Assembly: GCF_024213195.1 (NCBI RefSeq)
Contig: NZ_JANAVF010000001.1
Coordinates: forward strand, 682,001-746,000
Direction: 5' to 3'
Source: Streptomyces sp. TBY4
GTDB lineage: Bacteria > Actinomycetota > Actinomycetes > Streptomycetales > Streptomycetaceae
Length of the DNA stretch: 64,000 nucleotides
Part shown: positions 1-8,811 of the stretch, piece by piece
Position numbering within the stretch: position 1 is the stretch's first letter
Layout of the letters: the number at the start of each line of letters is the position of its first letter
The notes under the pieces: model-generated
The model's input: the letters and a program-made list of their open reading frames with translations, nothing else
What the model was told of the DNA's origin: nothing
Database searches by the model: none
Program-made: the position numbers and the translations under genes

Positions 1-704
1 TGCGGCGGGAATTCGTACGGAACCAACGGCACGAACGGAACGGGCAGGGGGACGCGGTACTGGGGACCGGTGAGGTCGGGCAGCGGCTGGCGGGGAAGCT
101 GGTCTCGGTGGGGCACGAGGTCGTGATGGGGTCCCGGACGGCGGACAACGCCTCTGCCGCGCGGTGGGCTTCCGAAACGGGCGGAGGCCACGGCACCTTC
201 GCCGATGCCGCCGCGTCCGCCGAGCTCGTCGTCAACGCGACCGGCGGGCTCGTCTCGCTCGCCGCGCTGGAGGCCGCGGGGGCGGACAACCTCCGGGGGA
301 AGACCGTCGTGGACGTCTCCAACGCGCTGGACTTCTCCGAGGGTTTCCCGCCCAGGGTGGTCACCCCGGACGGGCACAGCGTCGCCGAGCAGCTCCAGAA
401 GGCCTTCCCCGAGGCGCGGATCGTCAAGACGCTCAACACCATGAACAACGCGGTGATGGTCGAGCCGGGCCGGGTGCCGGGCCACCACACCGTGTTCGTG
501 AGCGGGGACGACGCCGGAGCCAAGGCCGGGACCACCGCGCTGCTGCGTTCCTTCGGCTGGGCGCCCGCGCAGATCATCGATCTCGGCGACCTGTCGAGCG
601 CCCGCGCCACCGAGGCGCTGATGGCGCTGTGGCTGCGCCTGTACGGGGTGCTCGGCCCGGTGGACTTCAACCTCTCCGTGGTCACGGCCCCGGCCGTGTC
701 CTAG
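1..704 (+). CDS. NAD(P)-binding F420-reductase-like oxidoreductase, 5' end cut by window edge
   Basis: The frame is open to the left edge (first full codon at base 3). The dinucleotide-binding loop VLGTGEVGQ lies at bases 57-83, ahead of the first in-window GTG (108), so the real start is upstream. The codon straddling the edge ends in TG, so the start could be one base outside the window. The visible ~233 residues are close to full length for this family. The pattern (Gly-rich loop, later MGSRT, VVNATGG, VDVSNALDF, KTLNTMNN) fits NADPH-dependent F420 reductase/NAD(P)-binding proteins, which pass hydride between NADP and a cofactor or act as soluble reductases. The substrate cannot be read from the sequence. 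It stands alone, followed by a 108-bp gap before an acyl-CoA ligase on the same strand. Confidence 0.8.
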   Translation, partial: RREFVRNQRHERNGQGDAVLGTGEVGQRLAGKLVSVGHEVVMGSRTADNASAARWASETGGGHGTFADAAASAELVVNATGGLVSLAALEAAGADNLRGKTVVDVSNALDFSEGFPPRVVTPDGHSVAEQLQKAFPEARIVKTLNTMNNAVMVEPGRVPGHHTVFVSGDDAGAKAGTTALLRSFGWAPAQIIDLGDLSSARATEALMALWLRLYGVLGPVDFNLSVVTAPAVS

Positions 705-812
705 ACGGCCCGGCAGCGCCCGCTGGGGAGGTCTTGTGCAGGTCTTCCTTCCGTGATCACTGGTGGGTGGGCGTGGGATAGCGTCGCCGCGCCGTACGGA
801 GAGGAGCGGTCC

Positions 813-2636
813 TTGCACGAGATCACCGTCCCACCGGTCGTCGCGGGCACACCCGTCGGCGGTCTGGCCGACGCCGTCTTCCTGCACGCGCGCGAGGACC
901 CCGGCCGGATCGTGCTGGGCCGCAAGGCGGACGGGGTCTGGGGGGACGTGACCTCCGGCGAGCTAGCCGCCGAGGTGCTCGGGCTCGCCAAGGGGCTGCT
1001 GGCGCAGGGCATCCGCTTCGGGGACCGGGTGGCGATCATGTCCCGCACCCGGTACGAGTGGACGCTCTTCGACTTCGCCCTGTGGGCGATCGGCGCCCAG
1101 CCGGTGCCGGTCTATCCCTCGTCCTCCGCCGAGCAGGTGCACTGGATCCTGTACGACTCCGAGTGCACGGCCTGTGTGGTGGAGGACGAGGACCAGGCCA
1201 TGACCGTGGGCTCGGTGATCGACCGGCTGCCGCGGCTGCACCGGCTGTGGCAGCTGGACGCGGGCGCCGTGGACGGGCTCGTCCGGGACGGGGCCCAGGT
1301 CGCCGAGGACGTGGTGCACCGGCACCGGGGCGCGGTGACGCCCGACGCGACGGCCACCGTCATCTACACCTCGGGGACCACCGGGCGCCCCAAGGGCTGT
1401 GTGCTGACCCACGGCAATTTCATGTTCGAGGCCGACACGATGGTGACCCGCTGGGAGTCGGTGTTCCGGGCCGGGCCCGGTGAGCAGCCGTCCACCCTGC
1501 TCTTCCTGCCGCTCGCCCACGTCTTCGGGCGGATGGTGGAGGTGGCGGCCGTGCGCGCCCGGGTGAAGCTCGGTCACCAGCCGGTGCTGGCGGCGGCCGA
1601 ACTGCTCCCGGATCTCGCCGCGTTCCGGCCCAGCTTCGTGCTCGGGGTGCCGTACGTCTTCGAGAAGGTCTTCGCCGCCGCCCGCCGCAAGGCCGAGACC
1701 GAGGGCCGGACGGGGCCCTTCGACCGGGCGGTGGAGACGGCCGTACGGTACGCGGAGGCGCGCGAGCAGAAGGCGTTCGGCTCCGGGCCCGGGCCCTCGG
1801 CGAAGCTGCGCGTGGAGCACCAGCTCTTCGAGAAGCTGGTGTACGGGAAGGTCCGCGAGGCGCTGGGCGGCCGGGTGCGGTACGGGATGTCGGGCGGCTC
1901 GGCGATGTCGCGCCGGCTGGGGCTGTTCTTCGAGGGCGCCGGGGTCACGGTCTTCGAGGGCTACGGGCTGACGGAGTCCTGCGCGGCGGCCACCGCGAAC
2001 CCGCCCGGGGCGGTCAAGTACGGCACCGTGGGACCGCCGATCCCCGGCGGTACGGTGCACATCGCCGGCGACGGGGAGATCTGGCTGCACGGGGCCCACG
2101 TCTTCTCCGGGTACCTCAACGACCCGCAGGGCACGGAGGCCGTCCTGCGGGACGGCTGGCTGGCGACGGGGGACCTGGGGCGGCTCGACGCGGACGGGTA
2201 CCTCACGATCACGGGGCGCAAGAAGGAGATCCTGGTGACCTCCAACGGCAAGAGCGTCGCCCCGGCCGCCCTGGAGGAGCGGGTCCGTTCGCATCCGCTC
2301 GTCTCCCAGTGCGTCCTGGTGGGCAACGACCGGCCGTACGTGGCGGCCCTGATCACCCTGGACATGGAGGGGGTCGCGCACTGGATGGCGATGCGCGGCC
2401 GCCCCCGGCTGCCGGCGGCGGCCCTGGTGCTCGACCCCGATCTGACGGCGGAGGTCCGCCGGTCGGTGGTGGCGGCCAACACCCTGGTCTCCCAGGCCGA
2501 GTCGATCCGTACGTTCCGGATCCTGGGCGAGCAGTTCACCGAGGAGCGGGGGCTGCTGACGCCGTCGCTGAAGCTGAAGCGGCGGGCCATAGAGAAGGCC
2601 TACGCCCAGGAGGTGGCGGCCCTCTACCAGTCCTGA
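813..2636 (+). CDS. long-chain fatty-acid--CoA ligase (AMP-forming), FadD type
   Basis: ANL-superfamily adenylating enzyme of 607 residues that activates a carboxylic (probably fatty) acid to acyl-AMP and then acyl-CoA. Visible motifs are the P-loop-like YTSGTTGRPKG, EGYGLTES (A5-type), and TGDLGRLDADGYLTITGRKK, which holds the hinge Asp/Arg and leads to the C-terminal domain with its catalytic Lys. I chose the TTG at 813 because GGAGAGGAG lies about 5-15 bases upstream and the protein then begins MHEITVPPVV, as in related actinobacterial ligases; the longer frame to 753 lacks such a site. A TAGCGT box at 778-783 could be its -10. It is followed by a separate promoter for the ABC importer, so it is probably monocistronic. 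Confidence 0.9.
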   Translation: MHEITVPPVVAGTPVGGLADAVFLHAREDPGRIVLGRKADGVWGDVTSGELAAEVLGLAKGLLAQGIRFGDRVAIMSRTRYEWTLFDFALWAIGAQPVPVYPSSSAEQVHWILYDSECTACVVEDEDQAMTVGSVIDRLPRLHRLWQLDAGAVDGLVRDGAQVAEDVVHRHRGAVTPDATATVIYTSGTTGRPKGCVLTHGNFMFEADTMVTRWESVFRAGPGEQPSTLLFLPLAHVFGRMVEVAAVRARVKLGHQPVLAAAELLPDLAAFRPSFVLGVPYVFEKVFAAARRKAETEGRTGPFDRAVETAVRYAEAREQKAFGSGPGPSAKLRVEHQLFEKLVYGKVREALGGRVRYGMSGGSAMSRRLGLFFEGAGVTVFEGYGLTESCAAATANPPGAVKYGTVGPPIPGGTVHIAGDGEIWLHGAHVFSGYLNDPQGTEAVLRDGWLATGDLGRLDADGYLTITGRKKEILVTSNGKSVAPAALEERVRSHPLVSQCVLVGNDRPYVAALITLDMEGVAHWMAMRGRPRLPAAALVLDPDLTAEVRRSVVAANTLVSQAESIRTFRILGEQFTEERGLLTPSLKLKRRAIEKAYAQEVAALYQS

Positions 2637-2721
2637 CGGGCGCGGAGCGCGATCACAAGGGCAGTTGTGGCGACGATCCGAACCGTTACCTGACGGGTCG
2701 TCACTTCACTTGTCGTTGATA

Positions 2722-2750
2722 TTGACGATGCGTCAGGTCGCGCACAGAAT
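2722..2750 (+). promoter_or_regulatory. housekeeping-type promoter of the ABC importer operon
   Basis: TTGACG (2722-2727) and CAGAAT (2745-2750) are separated by exactly 17 bases, a good match to a HrdB-dependent promoter. A strong ribosome site GGAGGGG follows at about 2766-2772, ahead of the ATG at 2781. Confidence 0.6.
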
Positions 2751-2780
2751 GCGGGGATTCCGACCGGAGGGGATCCACAC

Positions 2781-4043
2781 ATGTTGCGACCGATCCGCAC
2801 CCTGGCCGCCGCGGCGGCGGCGCTCGCGCTCGTCTCCGCCTGCAACTCGGCCTCCAACAGCGCCTCCCCCGACAAGCCGGGAGCCGCCGGCACCTCACGC
2901 GGGGTGAGCGCCGACTCGATCAAGGTCGGCGGCATCGTGTCGATGACCAGCGCCAGCGGCTACAGCAAGAAGGACACCGACCTCGGGGCGAAGGCCCGCT
3001 ACGCGAGAGCCAACGCCGAGGGCGGGATCAACGGCCGCAAGATCGATTACATCGGTGCCGAGGACGACGGGCAGGACCCCGCCAAGAACCTGGCCGCGGC
3101 CCGCAAACTCGTCCAGCAGGACAAGGTCTTCGCCGTCTCCCCCATGAGCTCGGTGACCTTCACGGGCGCCGACTTCCTGGAGCAGGAGAAGGTGCCCACC
3201 TTCGGCTGGGGCACGCTCCCCTCCTTCTGCGGCCCCAAGTACATCTACGGGTTCAACGGCTGCCTCGTCCCCACCCCCGGCGGCACCATCAACCAGACCT
3301 GGCCCGAGGGCATCGGCAAGGTCCTCGGCGGCGCCCAGGGCAAGTCGGTCGCGATCATCGCCAACGACAGCGACGCCGGGAAGTTCGGCGTGCGCACCTT
3401 CCAGCAGGGCTTCACCAGTGCCGGGTTCAACGTCTCCTACGCCAAGGCCTCGGTGCCCGGCACCGCCGTGCCGAGCGACTGGTCGGCGTACGTCAAGGAG
3501 ATCCTCGAGAGCAACGGCGGCAAGGCCCCGGACGCGGTGGTCTCCGTCATGCAGACCCCCAACAACATCGGGCTGTTCACCTCGCTCAAGCGCAGCGGGT
3601 ACAAGGGGCTGCTCTCCGACCCGACCGACTACGACCCGGGTCTGCTCGCCAAGGACGCCACCAAGCAGGCCCTCGACGGCGTGCACGTGCTGCTGCAGTT
3701 CGAGCCGTTCGAGTCGACGAACCCGAAGATGGCCCAGTTCAAGGCCGACATCAAGGCCGCCAACGGCGGGCAGGACATCCCGCTCAACATGCACATGATG
3801 ACCGGCTACATGTCGGCCGACCTCTTCGTCTCCATCGCGCAGAAGGCCGGCAAGGACCTGACCGTCGAGTCCTTCCAGGCCGCCGCACAGGGCTTCTCCG
3901 ACACCGGCACCCTCGTCGGCGACCGCGCCGAGCCCAAGGGCCAGAAGGACAGCTTCGGCTGCGGGGCGCTCGTCCAGCTGAAGAACGGCGCGTACGAGGT
4001 CTCCGTACCGTTCAAGTGCTACGAGCCCATCCCCTTCAAGTAG
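2781..4043 (+). CDS. branched-chain amino-acid-type ABC transporter substrate-binding lipoprotein
   Basis: Extracellular ligand receptor of the LivJ/LivK (periplasmic-binding type I) family, 420 residues. The N terminus has a positive start, a hydrophobic Ala/Leu stretch and a lipobox ending in VSAC, so Cys21 should be lipidated and the protein anchored outside the membrane. The two-lobed fold is indicated by KVGGIVSMT, ARYARANAEGGINGRKI and the VSPMSSVT segment typical of family members. It heads an operon with the permease/ATPase fusion (16 bp downstream) and LivG. The substrate could be amino acids or another small polar ligand, since this receptor family has diversified widely in actinomycetes. 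Confidence 0.88.
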   Translation: MLRPIRTLAAAAAALALVSACNSASNSASPDKPGAAGTSRGVSADSIKVGGIVSMTSASGYSKKDTDLGAKARYARANAEGGINGRKIDYIGAEDDGQDPAKNLAAARKLVQQDKVFAVSPMSSVTFTGADFLEQEKVPTFGWGTLPSFCGPKYIYGFNGCLVPTPGGTINQTWPEGIGKVLGGAQGKSVAIIANDSDAGKFGVRTFQQGFTSAGFNVSYAKASVPGTAVPSDWSAYVKEILESNGGKAPDAVVSVMQTPNNIGLFTSLKRSGYKGLLSDPTDYDPGLLAKDATKQALDGVHVLLQFEPFESTNPKMAQFKADIKAANGGQDIPLNMHMMTGYMSADLFVSIAQKAGKDLTVESFQAAAQGFSDTGTLVGDRAEPKGQKDSFGCGALVQLKNGAYEVSVPFKCYEPIPFK

Positions 4044-4059
4044 GGGTGCGGGAAACGGT

Positions 4060-7020
4060 ATGGGAGATCTGCTCGCCTTCGTACTGAGCGGTCTGGTGTC
4101 CGGCGCCCTGTACGCACTGCTCGCCACCGGGCTGGTGCTGTCGTACTCGGCGTCCGGGCTGTTCAACTTCGCGCACGGGGCCACCGCCTACCTGTGCGCG
4201 CTCACCTTCTACGAACTGCACTCCGGGCTCGGCTGGCCGGCCGTCCCGGCGGCGCTGCTGGTGGTCCTGGTCCTGGCGCCCGGGCTCGGGTGGGCGCTGG
4301 ACCGGCTGATGTTCAGGCGGCTCGCGCAGGTGGGCGAGACGGCGCAGATCGTGGCCACCATCGGCCTGCTGGTGGCCCTGCCGGCGGCCGGGCTGTGGAC
4401 GGTGGAGCTCCTGCACGAGGCGGGAGCACCGCTCAAGCCGGCGGAGAACCAGTTCGGGCTGCCGGGGGTGGGGCCGAGCCCCGCGAAGTCCTGGCAGCTC
4501 ACCGAGGACGTCGGCATCGACTCCGACCAGCTGATCACCTGGGTGGCTACGGCCGTGGTGGCCGTAGCCCTCTGGGTGCTGATGCGGCACACCCGGCTGG
4601 GGCTGCGGCTGCGGGCGGCCGTCGACAACCGCTCGCTCACCGAGCTGCGCGGGATCGACGCCGACCGGCTGTCCTCGGTGGCGTGGATGATCGCCTCCGG
4701 GCTGGCCGGTCTGGCGGGCGTACTTGCGACGCCGCTGCTCGGGCTGTCCGCCCACGATTTCACCCTCTTCCTGTTCGTGTCGGCCACCGCGGCCGTCATC
4801 GGGCGGTTCGCCTCCGTCCCGCTCGCCTTCGCGGGCGGGCTCGGGCTCGGAGTGCTGCAGAACCTGGTCGTCGGCTACGCGTCCTTCGCCGACTCCATCA
4901 CCGGCTTCAGGACGGCCGTGCCCTTCCTGATCCTGTTCGGCGGACTGCTGGTGCTCACCCGGCGGGCCCGGGCCGCCGGGACCGCCGCCGTGGACGTGGC
5001 CTCGCCGGACCACCTGGCCGGGGCCCCCTGGGCACGGCGGTGGGGGGTCTGGACGGCGGGCGCGGTCCTGCTGTGCACGGCCTTCTACACGGTGACCACC
5101 CCCTTCTGGAGCGGGCTCCTCGCCCAGGGGCTCGCGCTGGCCCTGGTGTTCATGTCCTTCACCGTGGTCACCGGACTCGGGGCGATGGTGTCCCTGGCCC
5201 AGGGCACCTTCGTCACCGGGGCCGCGCTGGTGGCCGGACTGCTGATGAGCCGCGGGTGGCCGTTCATCGCGGCGCTGGCGGTCGGCACCTGCGTGGCCGC
5301 GCTGCTGGGGGCCCTGGTCGCCCTGCCCGCGCTCCGGCTCGGCGGACGCTCCCTCGCCCTGGCGACGCTGGCCCTGGCCTTCCTGGCGGACCAGGTCCTC
5401 TTCCAGATGCGGTGGCTGCGCAACGGGGACTCCGGGTGGTCGGTCCCGCGTCCCGTCATCGGACCGGTGGACCTCTCCGACGACCGGGCGCTCGGGGTGG
5501 CGCTGGTCCTGCTGGTCGCGGCGGTCTGCGCCGGGCTGAGCGCGCTGCGGAGCTCCCCCTCGGGCCGGGCGATGCTCGCCGTGCGGTCGGCTCCCGCGGC
5601 CGCGATGGCCTCCGGGGTGTCGGTGCTGCGCACGAAGCTGCTCCTCTTCACCCTGTCGGCGGGGCTGGCCGGCTTCGGCGGCGTCATGTACGCCTCGTAC
5701 AACACCCGCATCACCGCTACGGACTTCACGGCGATGACCGGGCTGGTGTGGCTGGCGGTGGTCGTCGCGGCGGGCGTGCGCAGGCCGCAGTACGCGGTGG
5801 TGGCGGGGCTGGTCTTCGCCGTCGCTCCGCGGGTGATGGCGGACTACGTGACGGAGTCGGCGCACCTGCCGGTGATCCTGTTCGGCCTGGCGGGGTTGGC
5901 CTTGGCCAACGATCCCGATGGGTATTGCGCGGCGGTGCCGGTGCGGTTGGCCCGGCGACGGGCCGGAGCACTGGCCGGGGCCTCGTCCGGGGCCGGAGCC
6001 TTGGCTCGCGCCAAAGCCGGAGCCGGGGCCGGAGCCGGAGCCGTGCCCGCGGCTCGGGTCGGTGGCGGAGCCGGGGTGGGCCCTGCGGGGCCTTCCCCCA
6101 CCCCGCCCCTTCCCGAAACCGGGCTCCGCCCGGACCCGTCGGGGGCTCCGCCCCCGGACCCCCGCGCCTCAAACGCCGGCGAGGCTGGATTTGCCGGGGC
6201 CCGGGGCGGAGCCCCGGTTTCGGGAAGGGGCGGGGTGGGGGAAAGCCCCGCAGGGCAACCGGCCGCAGCCGGGCCGGCTCCGGACCGGCCCGCCCGCAGG
6301 CAGGTCGCCCAGGCGCCACCGGCGGAGCCACCCGCGCTGGAGCTGCGCAGCGTCACCGCCGGGTACGACGGGGGGCTCGTGCTGCACGGTGTGGACCTCG
6401 CCGTGCGGCGCGGCGAGATCCTCGCCGTGCTCGGGCCCAACGGGGCCGGGAAGAGCACCGCCTGCCGGGTGGCGGCCGGAGCACTGGCCGTCGTCGGCGG
6501 AACCGTCCACGTGGGCGGCCGGGACGCCACCCGCGAAGGCGCCGTGGGCCGCTCCCGGGCGGGGGTGCTGCTCGCACCCGAGGGGCGCGGGATCTTCCCC
6601 TCGCTCAGCATCGAGGAGAACCTCGCCCTCTACCTGAGCAAGGCGGACGAACGGGACGCCGTATACGACCGGTTCCCCCGGTTGCGGGAGCGGCGCACGC
6701 TCTCCGCCGGGTCGTTGTCCGGTGGGGAACAGCAAATGCTGGCCCTCGCGCCGCTGTTGCAGCGCCCACCCGAGGTGCTCATCGCGGACGAACCCTCCCT
6801 CGGGCTCGCCCCGCGCGTGGTGGACGAGGTGTACGGACTGCTCGTGGAGCTCCGCGCCGCCGGGACCGCGCTGCTGCTGGTGGAGGAGAAGGCGGCCGAG
6901 ATCCTCGGGATCGCCGACACCGTCGCCTACCTCTCGCAGGGCCGGGTCTCCTGGTGCGGCCCGCGCTCCGAGGTGGAGGCGGACCGGCTGACCGAGGCCT
7001 ACCTGGGGATGGCGACATGA
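4060..7020 (+). CDS. LivH-LivM-LivF fusion: two ABC permease domains joined to an ATPase
   Basis: 986-residue fusion of three importer parts that are usually separate. Residues ~1-310 are a LivH-like permease and ~330-620 a LivM-like permease; both are strongly hydrophobic with multiple membrane spans. Residues ~750-985 are a LivF-type ATPase with Walker A GPNGAGKST, signature LSGGEQQM and Walker B LIADEPS. Between LivM and LivF lies ~120 residues of Ala/Gly/Pro-rich sequence encoded by a dispersed repeat with a ~50-bp inverted repeat (6083-6253). In-frame GTG 6235 follows a purine-rich stretch, so LivF might also be made separately. The stop overlaps the livG ATG by 3 bases. Confidence 0.85.
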   Translation: MGDLLAFVLSGLVSGALYALLATGLVLSYSASGLFNFAHGATAYLCALTFYELHSGLGWPAVPAALLVVLVLAPGLGWALDRLMFRRLAQVGETAQIVATIGLLVALPAAGLWTVELLHEAGAPLKPAENQFGLPGVGPSPAKSWQLTEDVGIDSDQLITWVATAVVAVALWVLMRHTRLGLRLRAAVDNRSLTELRGIDADRLSSVAWMIASGLAGLAGVLATPLLGLSAHDFTLFLFVSATAAVIGRFASVPLAFAGGLGLGVLQNLVVGYASFADSITGFRTAVPFLILFGGLLVLTRRARAAGTAAVDVASPDHLAGAPWARRWGVWTAGAVLLCTAFYTVTTPFWSGLLAQGLALALVFMSFTVVTGLGAMVSLAQGTFVTGAALVAGLLMSRGWPFIAALAVGTCVAALLGALVALPALRLGGRSLALATLALAFLADQVLFQMRWLRNGDSGWSVPRPVIGPVDLSDDRALGVALVLLVAAVCAGLSALRSSPSGRAMLAVRSAPAAAMASGVSVLRTKLLLFTLSAGLAGFGGVMYASYNTRITATDFTAMTGLVWLAVVVAAGVRRPQYAVVAGLVFAVAPRVMADYVTESAHLPVILFGLAGLALANDPDGYCAAVPVRLARRRAGALAGASSGAGALARAKAGAGAGAGAVPAARVGGGAGVGPAGPSPTPPLPETGLRPDPSGAPPPDPRASNAGEAGFAGARGGAPVSGRGGVGESPAGQPAAAGPAPDRPARRQVAQAPPAEPPALELRSVTAGYDGGLVLHGVDLAVRRGEILAVLGPNGAGKSTACRVAAGALAVVGGTVHVGGRDATREGAVGRSRAGVLLAPEGRGIFPSLSIEENLALYLSKADERDAVYDRFPRLRERRTLSAGSLSGGEQQMLALAPLLQRPPEVLIADEPSLGLAPRVVDEVYGLLVELRAAGTALLLVEEKAAEILGIADTVAYLSQGRVSWCGPRSEVEADRLTEAYLGMAT
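6083..6253. repeat. dispersed Streptomyces-type repeat with long inverted arms, inside a coding frame
   Basis: The left arm (about 6083-6131) and right arm (about 6203-6253) are near-perfect reverse complements over ~48 bases; both read CTGCGGGGC-TTTCCCCCACC and onward. The middle (6162-6192) contains CTCAAACGCCGGCGAGGCTG, which recurs in reverse orientation at 31549-31579. Such elements normally sit between genes. Here it is read through without a stop and forms the linker of the transporter fusion. Confidence 0.8.
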
Positions 7021-7796
7021 GCGCGGAGACGGACGGCTATGTGCTGGAAGCGCGCGGCATCAGTGTCCGCTTCGGCGGGGTCAAGGCGCTGACGGGCGTG
7101 GACCTCGGGATCCGGGCCGGCGAGGTGTGCGGGCTGATCGGGCCGAACGGGGCCGGGAAGACCACCCTGTTCGACGTCCTGTCGGGGATCCGGCGGCCCG
7201 ACCAGGGCCGGATGCTGCTCGACGGGGTGGACGTCACCCGGCGCTCCCCCGTGTGGCGGGCCCGGCACGGGATGCGCCGGACCTTCCAGCGCCAGCAGTT
7301 GTTCGGGCAGCTCAGCGTGGCCGACAACGTCCTCGTGGCGCAGGAGTGGCGGGGCGGGGGCGGCGGCCTCGCCGCCGATCTGGTCGCCTCGCCCACCCGG
7401 CGCCGCCGGGAGCGGGAGCGCCGGGAGCGGGCCGCGCGGGTGCTGGCCGACTGCGGGATCGGCGCGCTCGGGGACGCGTACGCCGGCGGTCTGCCGGTGG
7501 GGCGGGCCCGGATGGTCGAGCTGGCCCGCGCCGTGGCCGATCCGCCCCGGGTGCTGCTCCTGGACGAGCCCGCGTCGGGCATGTCCGCGCCCGAACGGGA
7601 GCAGCTCGCGGCGGTCGTGCGCCGGCTCGCCGGGGAGGAGGGCTGCGCGGTGCTGCTGGTCGAGCACAACGTCGCCTTCGTGATGGACCTCTGCACCCGG
7701 GTGGTCGTCCTGGACCTGGGCACCGTGCTCGCCGAGGGCACGGCCGCGGAGGTCCGGGCCAACGCGCTGGTCCGGGAGGCGTACCTGGGGGCGTAG
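7017..7796 (+). CDS. branched-chain amino-acid ABC transporter ATP-binding protein, LivG type
   Basis: 259-residue ATPase partner of the fusion upstream. ATG 7017 overlaps the upstream stop (ATGA), implying coupled translation. It has Walker A GPNGAGKTT and Walker B VLLLDEPASGM, and the C-terminal extension ending EAYLGA is characteristic of LivG. The ABC signature is unusual: the position of the LSxGQ loop reads LPVGRARMVELARA. Because ABC importers use two ATPases as a pair, with LivF carrying a canonical signature, the importer may have one canonical and one weakened ATP site. Cytoplasmic face of the membrane. Confidence 0.88.
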   Translation: MSAETDGYVLEARGISVRFGGVKALTGVDLGIRAGEVCGLIGPNGAGKTTLFDVLSGIRRPDQGRMLLDGVDVTRRSPVWRARHGMRRTFQRQQLFGQLSVADNVLVAQEWRGGGGGLAADLVASPTRRRRERERRERAARVLADCGIGALGDAYAGGLPVGRARMVELARAVADPPRVLLLDEPASGMSAPEREQLAAVVRRLAGEEGCAVLLVEHNVAFVMDLCTRVVVLDLGTVLAEGTAAEVRANALVREAYLGA

Positions 7797-7812
7797 CCGC
7801 GCCGCACGCCCG

Positions 7813-7847
7813 TTCCCGCCGTACGGGTGAAATCCGTACGGCGGGAA
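7813..7847 (+). terminator. strong hairpin downstream of livG
   Basis: A perfect 14-bp stem (7813-7826 with 7834-7847) closes a 7-base loop. No clear T-run follows, as is common for high-GC actinomycete terminators. It lies 17 bases after the livG stop and separates the importer operon from the aldo/keto reductase. Confidence 0.7.
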
Positions 7848-7955
7848 TAGGCCATGCCCGGGCCCGGTTGTCGCCGGTCGTACGGACGGCAGCGCCCGTA
7901 CCCGTACCGGTACTCGCGACGAACGACGCACGACGAACCAGAGGGAACTTACGAC

Positions 7956-8804
7956 GTGAACCAGGTCCCCGGCATCAAGCTCAACAACGGCACGCTCATG
8001 CCCCAGCTCGGCTACGGCGTCTGGCAGGTGCCGGACGCGGAGGCGGAACAGGCCGTCCGGACCGCGCTGGAGGCGGGCTACCGCAGCATCGACACGGCCG
8101 CCATCTACGGCAACGAGGAGGGCACCGGCAAGGCCATCGCCTCCGCCGGGGTGCCGCGCGAGGAGCTCTTCGTCACCACCAAGCTGTGGAACGGCAAGTC
8201 CGAGACCTGGGGCCGGGACAACGTGCTGCGCGAGTTCGACGCCTCGCTCGCCAAGCTGGGCCTCGACGAGATCGACCTGTACCTGATCCACTGGCCGCGC
8301 CCGATGCGCGACGACTTCCTCGCCATCTGGAAGACCTTCGAGGAGATCGCGGAGAGCGGCCGCGCCAAGGCCGTCGGCGTGTCCAACTTCCGCCCCGCCG
8401 ACCTGGAACGGCTCGGCGCCGAGAGCTCCCTGGTCCCGGCCGTGAACCAGATCGAGCTGCACCCGCTGCTCCCCCAGGAGGAACTGCGCGCCCTGCACGC
8501 GCGCCTGGGCATCGCCACCGAGGCCTGGTCCCCGCTCGGCCAGGGCAAGGACCTGCTCACCCTGCCCGCCGTGACCGCGATCGCCGCCAAGCACGGCCGC
8601 TCGGCCGCGCAGGTGGTGCTGCGCTGGCACCTCCAGCTGGGCAACGTCGTGATCCCCAAGTCGGTGACCCCGGCGCGGATCCGGGAGAACCTCGACGTCT
8701 TCGGCTTCGTGCTGGACGCCGGTGACATCGCCGCGCTGGACGCGCTGGGTGCGGGTGGCGCGGGCCGCCGGATCGGTCCCGACCCGGCCGAGTTCGACTA
8801 CTGA
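7956..8804 (+). CDS. aldo/keto reductase
   Basis: NADPH-dependent carbonyl reductase of the AKR superfamily, 282 residues, a usual length. The conserved elements are in order: GYGVWQVP, SIDTAAIYGNE (catalytic Asp and Tyr), TKLWN (Lys), DLYLIHWP (His), VSNF, NQIELHP and the NADPH-binding IPKSVTPARIREN. GTG 7956 is preferred because AGAGGGAAC precedes it and the protein then starts MNQVPGIKLNNG like its relatives. The natural substrate is unknown, as for most 2,5-diketogluconate-reductase-like members. The lectin gene begins 7 bases downstream, so the two may be co-transcribed. Confidence 0.9.
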   Translation: MNQVPGIKLNNGTLMPQLGYGVWQVPDAEAEQAVRTALEAGYRSIDTAAIYGNEEGTGKAIASAGVPREELFVTTKLWNGKSETWGRDNVLREFDASLAKLGLDEIDLYLIHWPRPMRDDFLAIWKTFEEIAESGRAKAVGVSNFRPADLERLGAESSLVPAVNQIELHPLLPQEELRALHARLGIATEAWSPLGQGKDLLTLPAVTAIAAKHGRSAAQVVLRWHLQLGNVVIPKSVTPARIRENLDVFGFVLDAGDIAALDALGAGGAGRRIGPDPAEFDY

Positions 8805-8811
8805 GCCGCGG

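Noticed and set aside
963..2381. Large minus-strand open frame opposite the acyl-CoA ligase
   Set aside because: It has no recognisable motif and is His/Arg/Pro/Gly-rich; the plus-strand frame has a complete enzyme. Many similar antisense frames in the window were dropped for the same reason.
6083..6253. Inverted repeat considered as ends of an insertion sequence
   Set aside because: Only ~70 bases lie between the arms, with no transposase and no target-site duplication; it matches a dispersed non-coding repeat instead.
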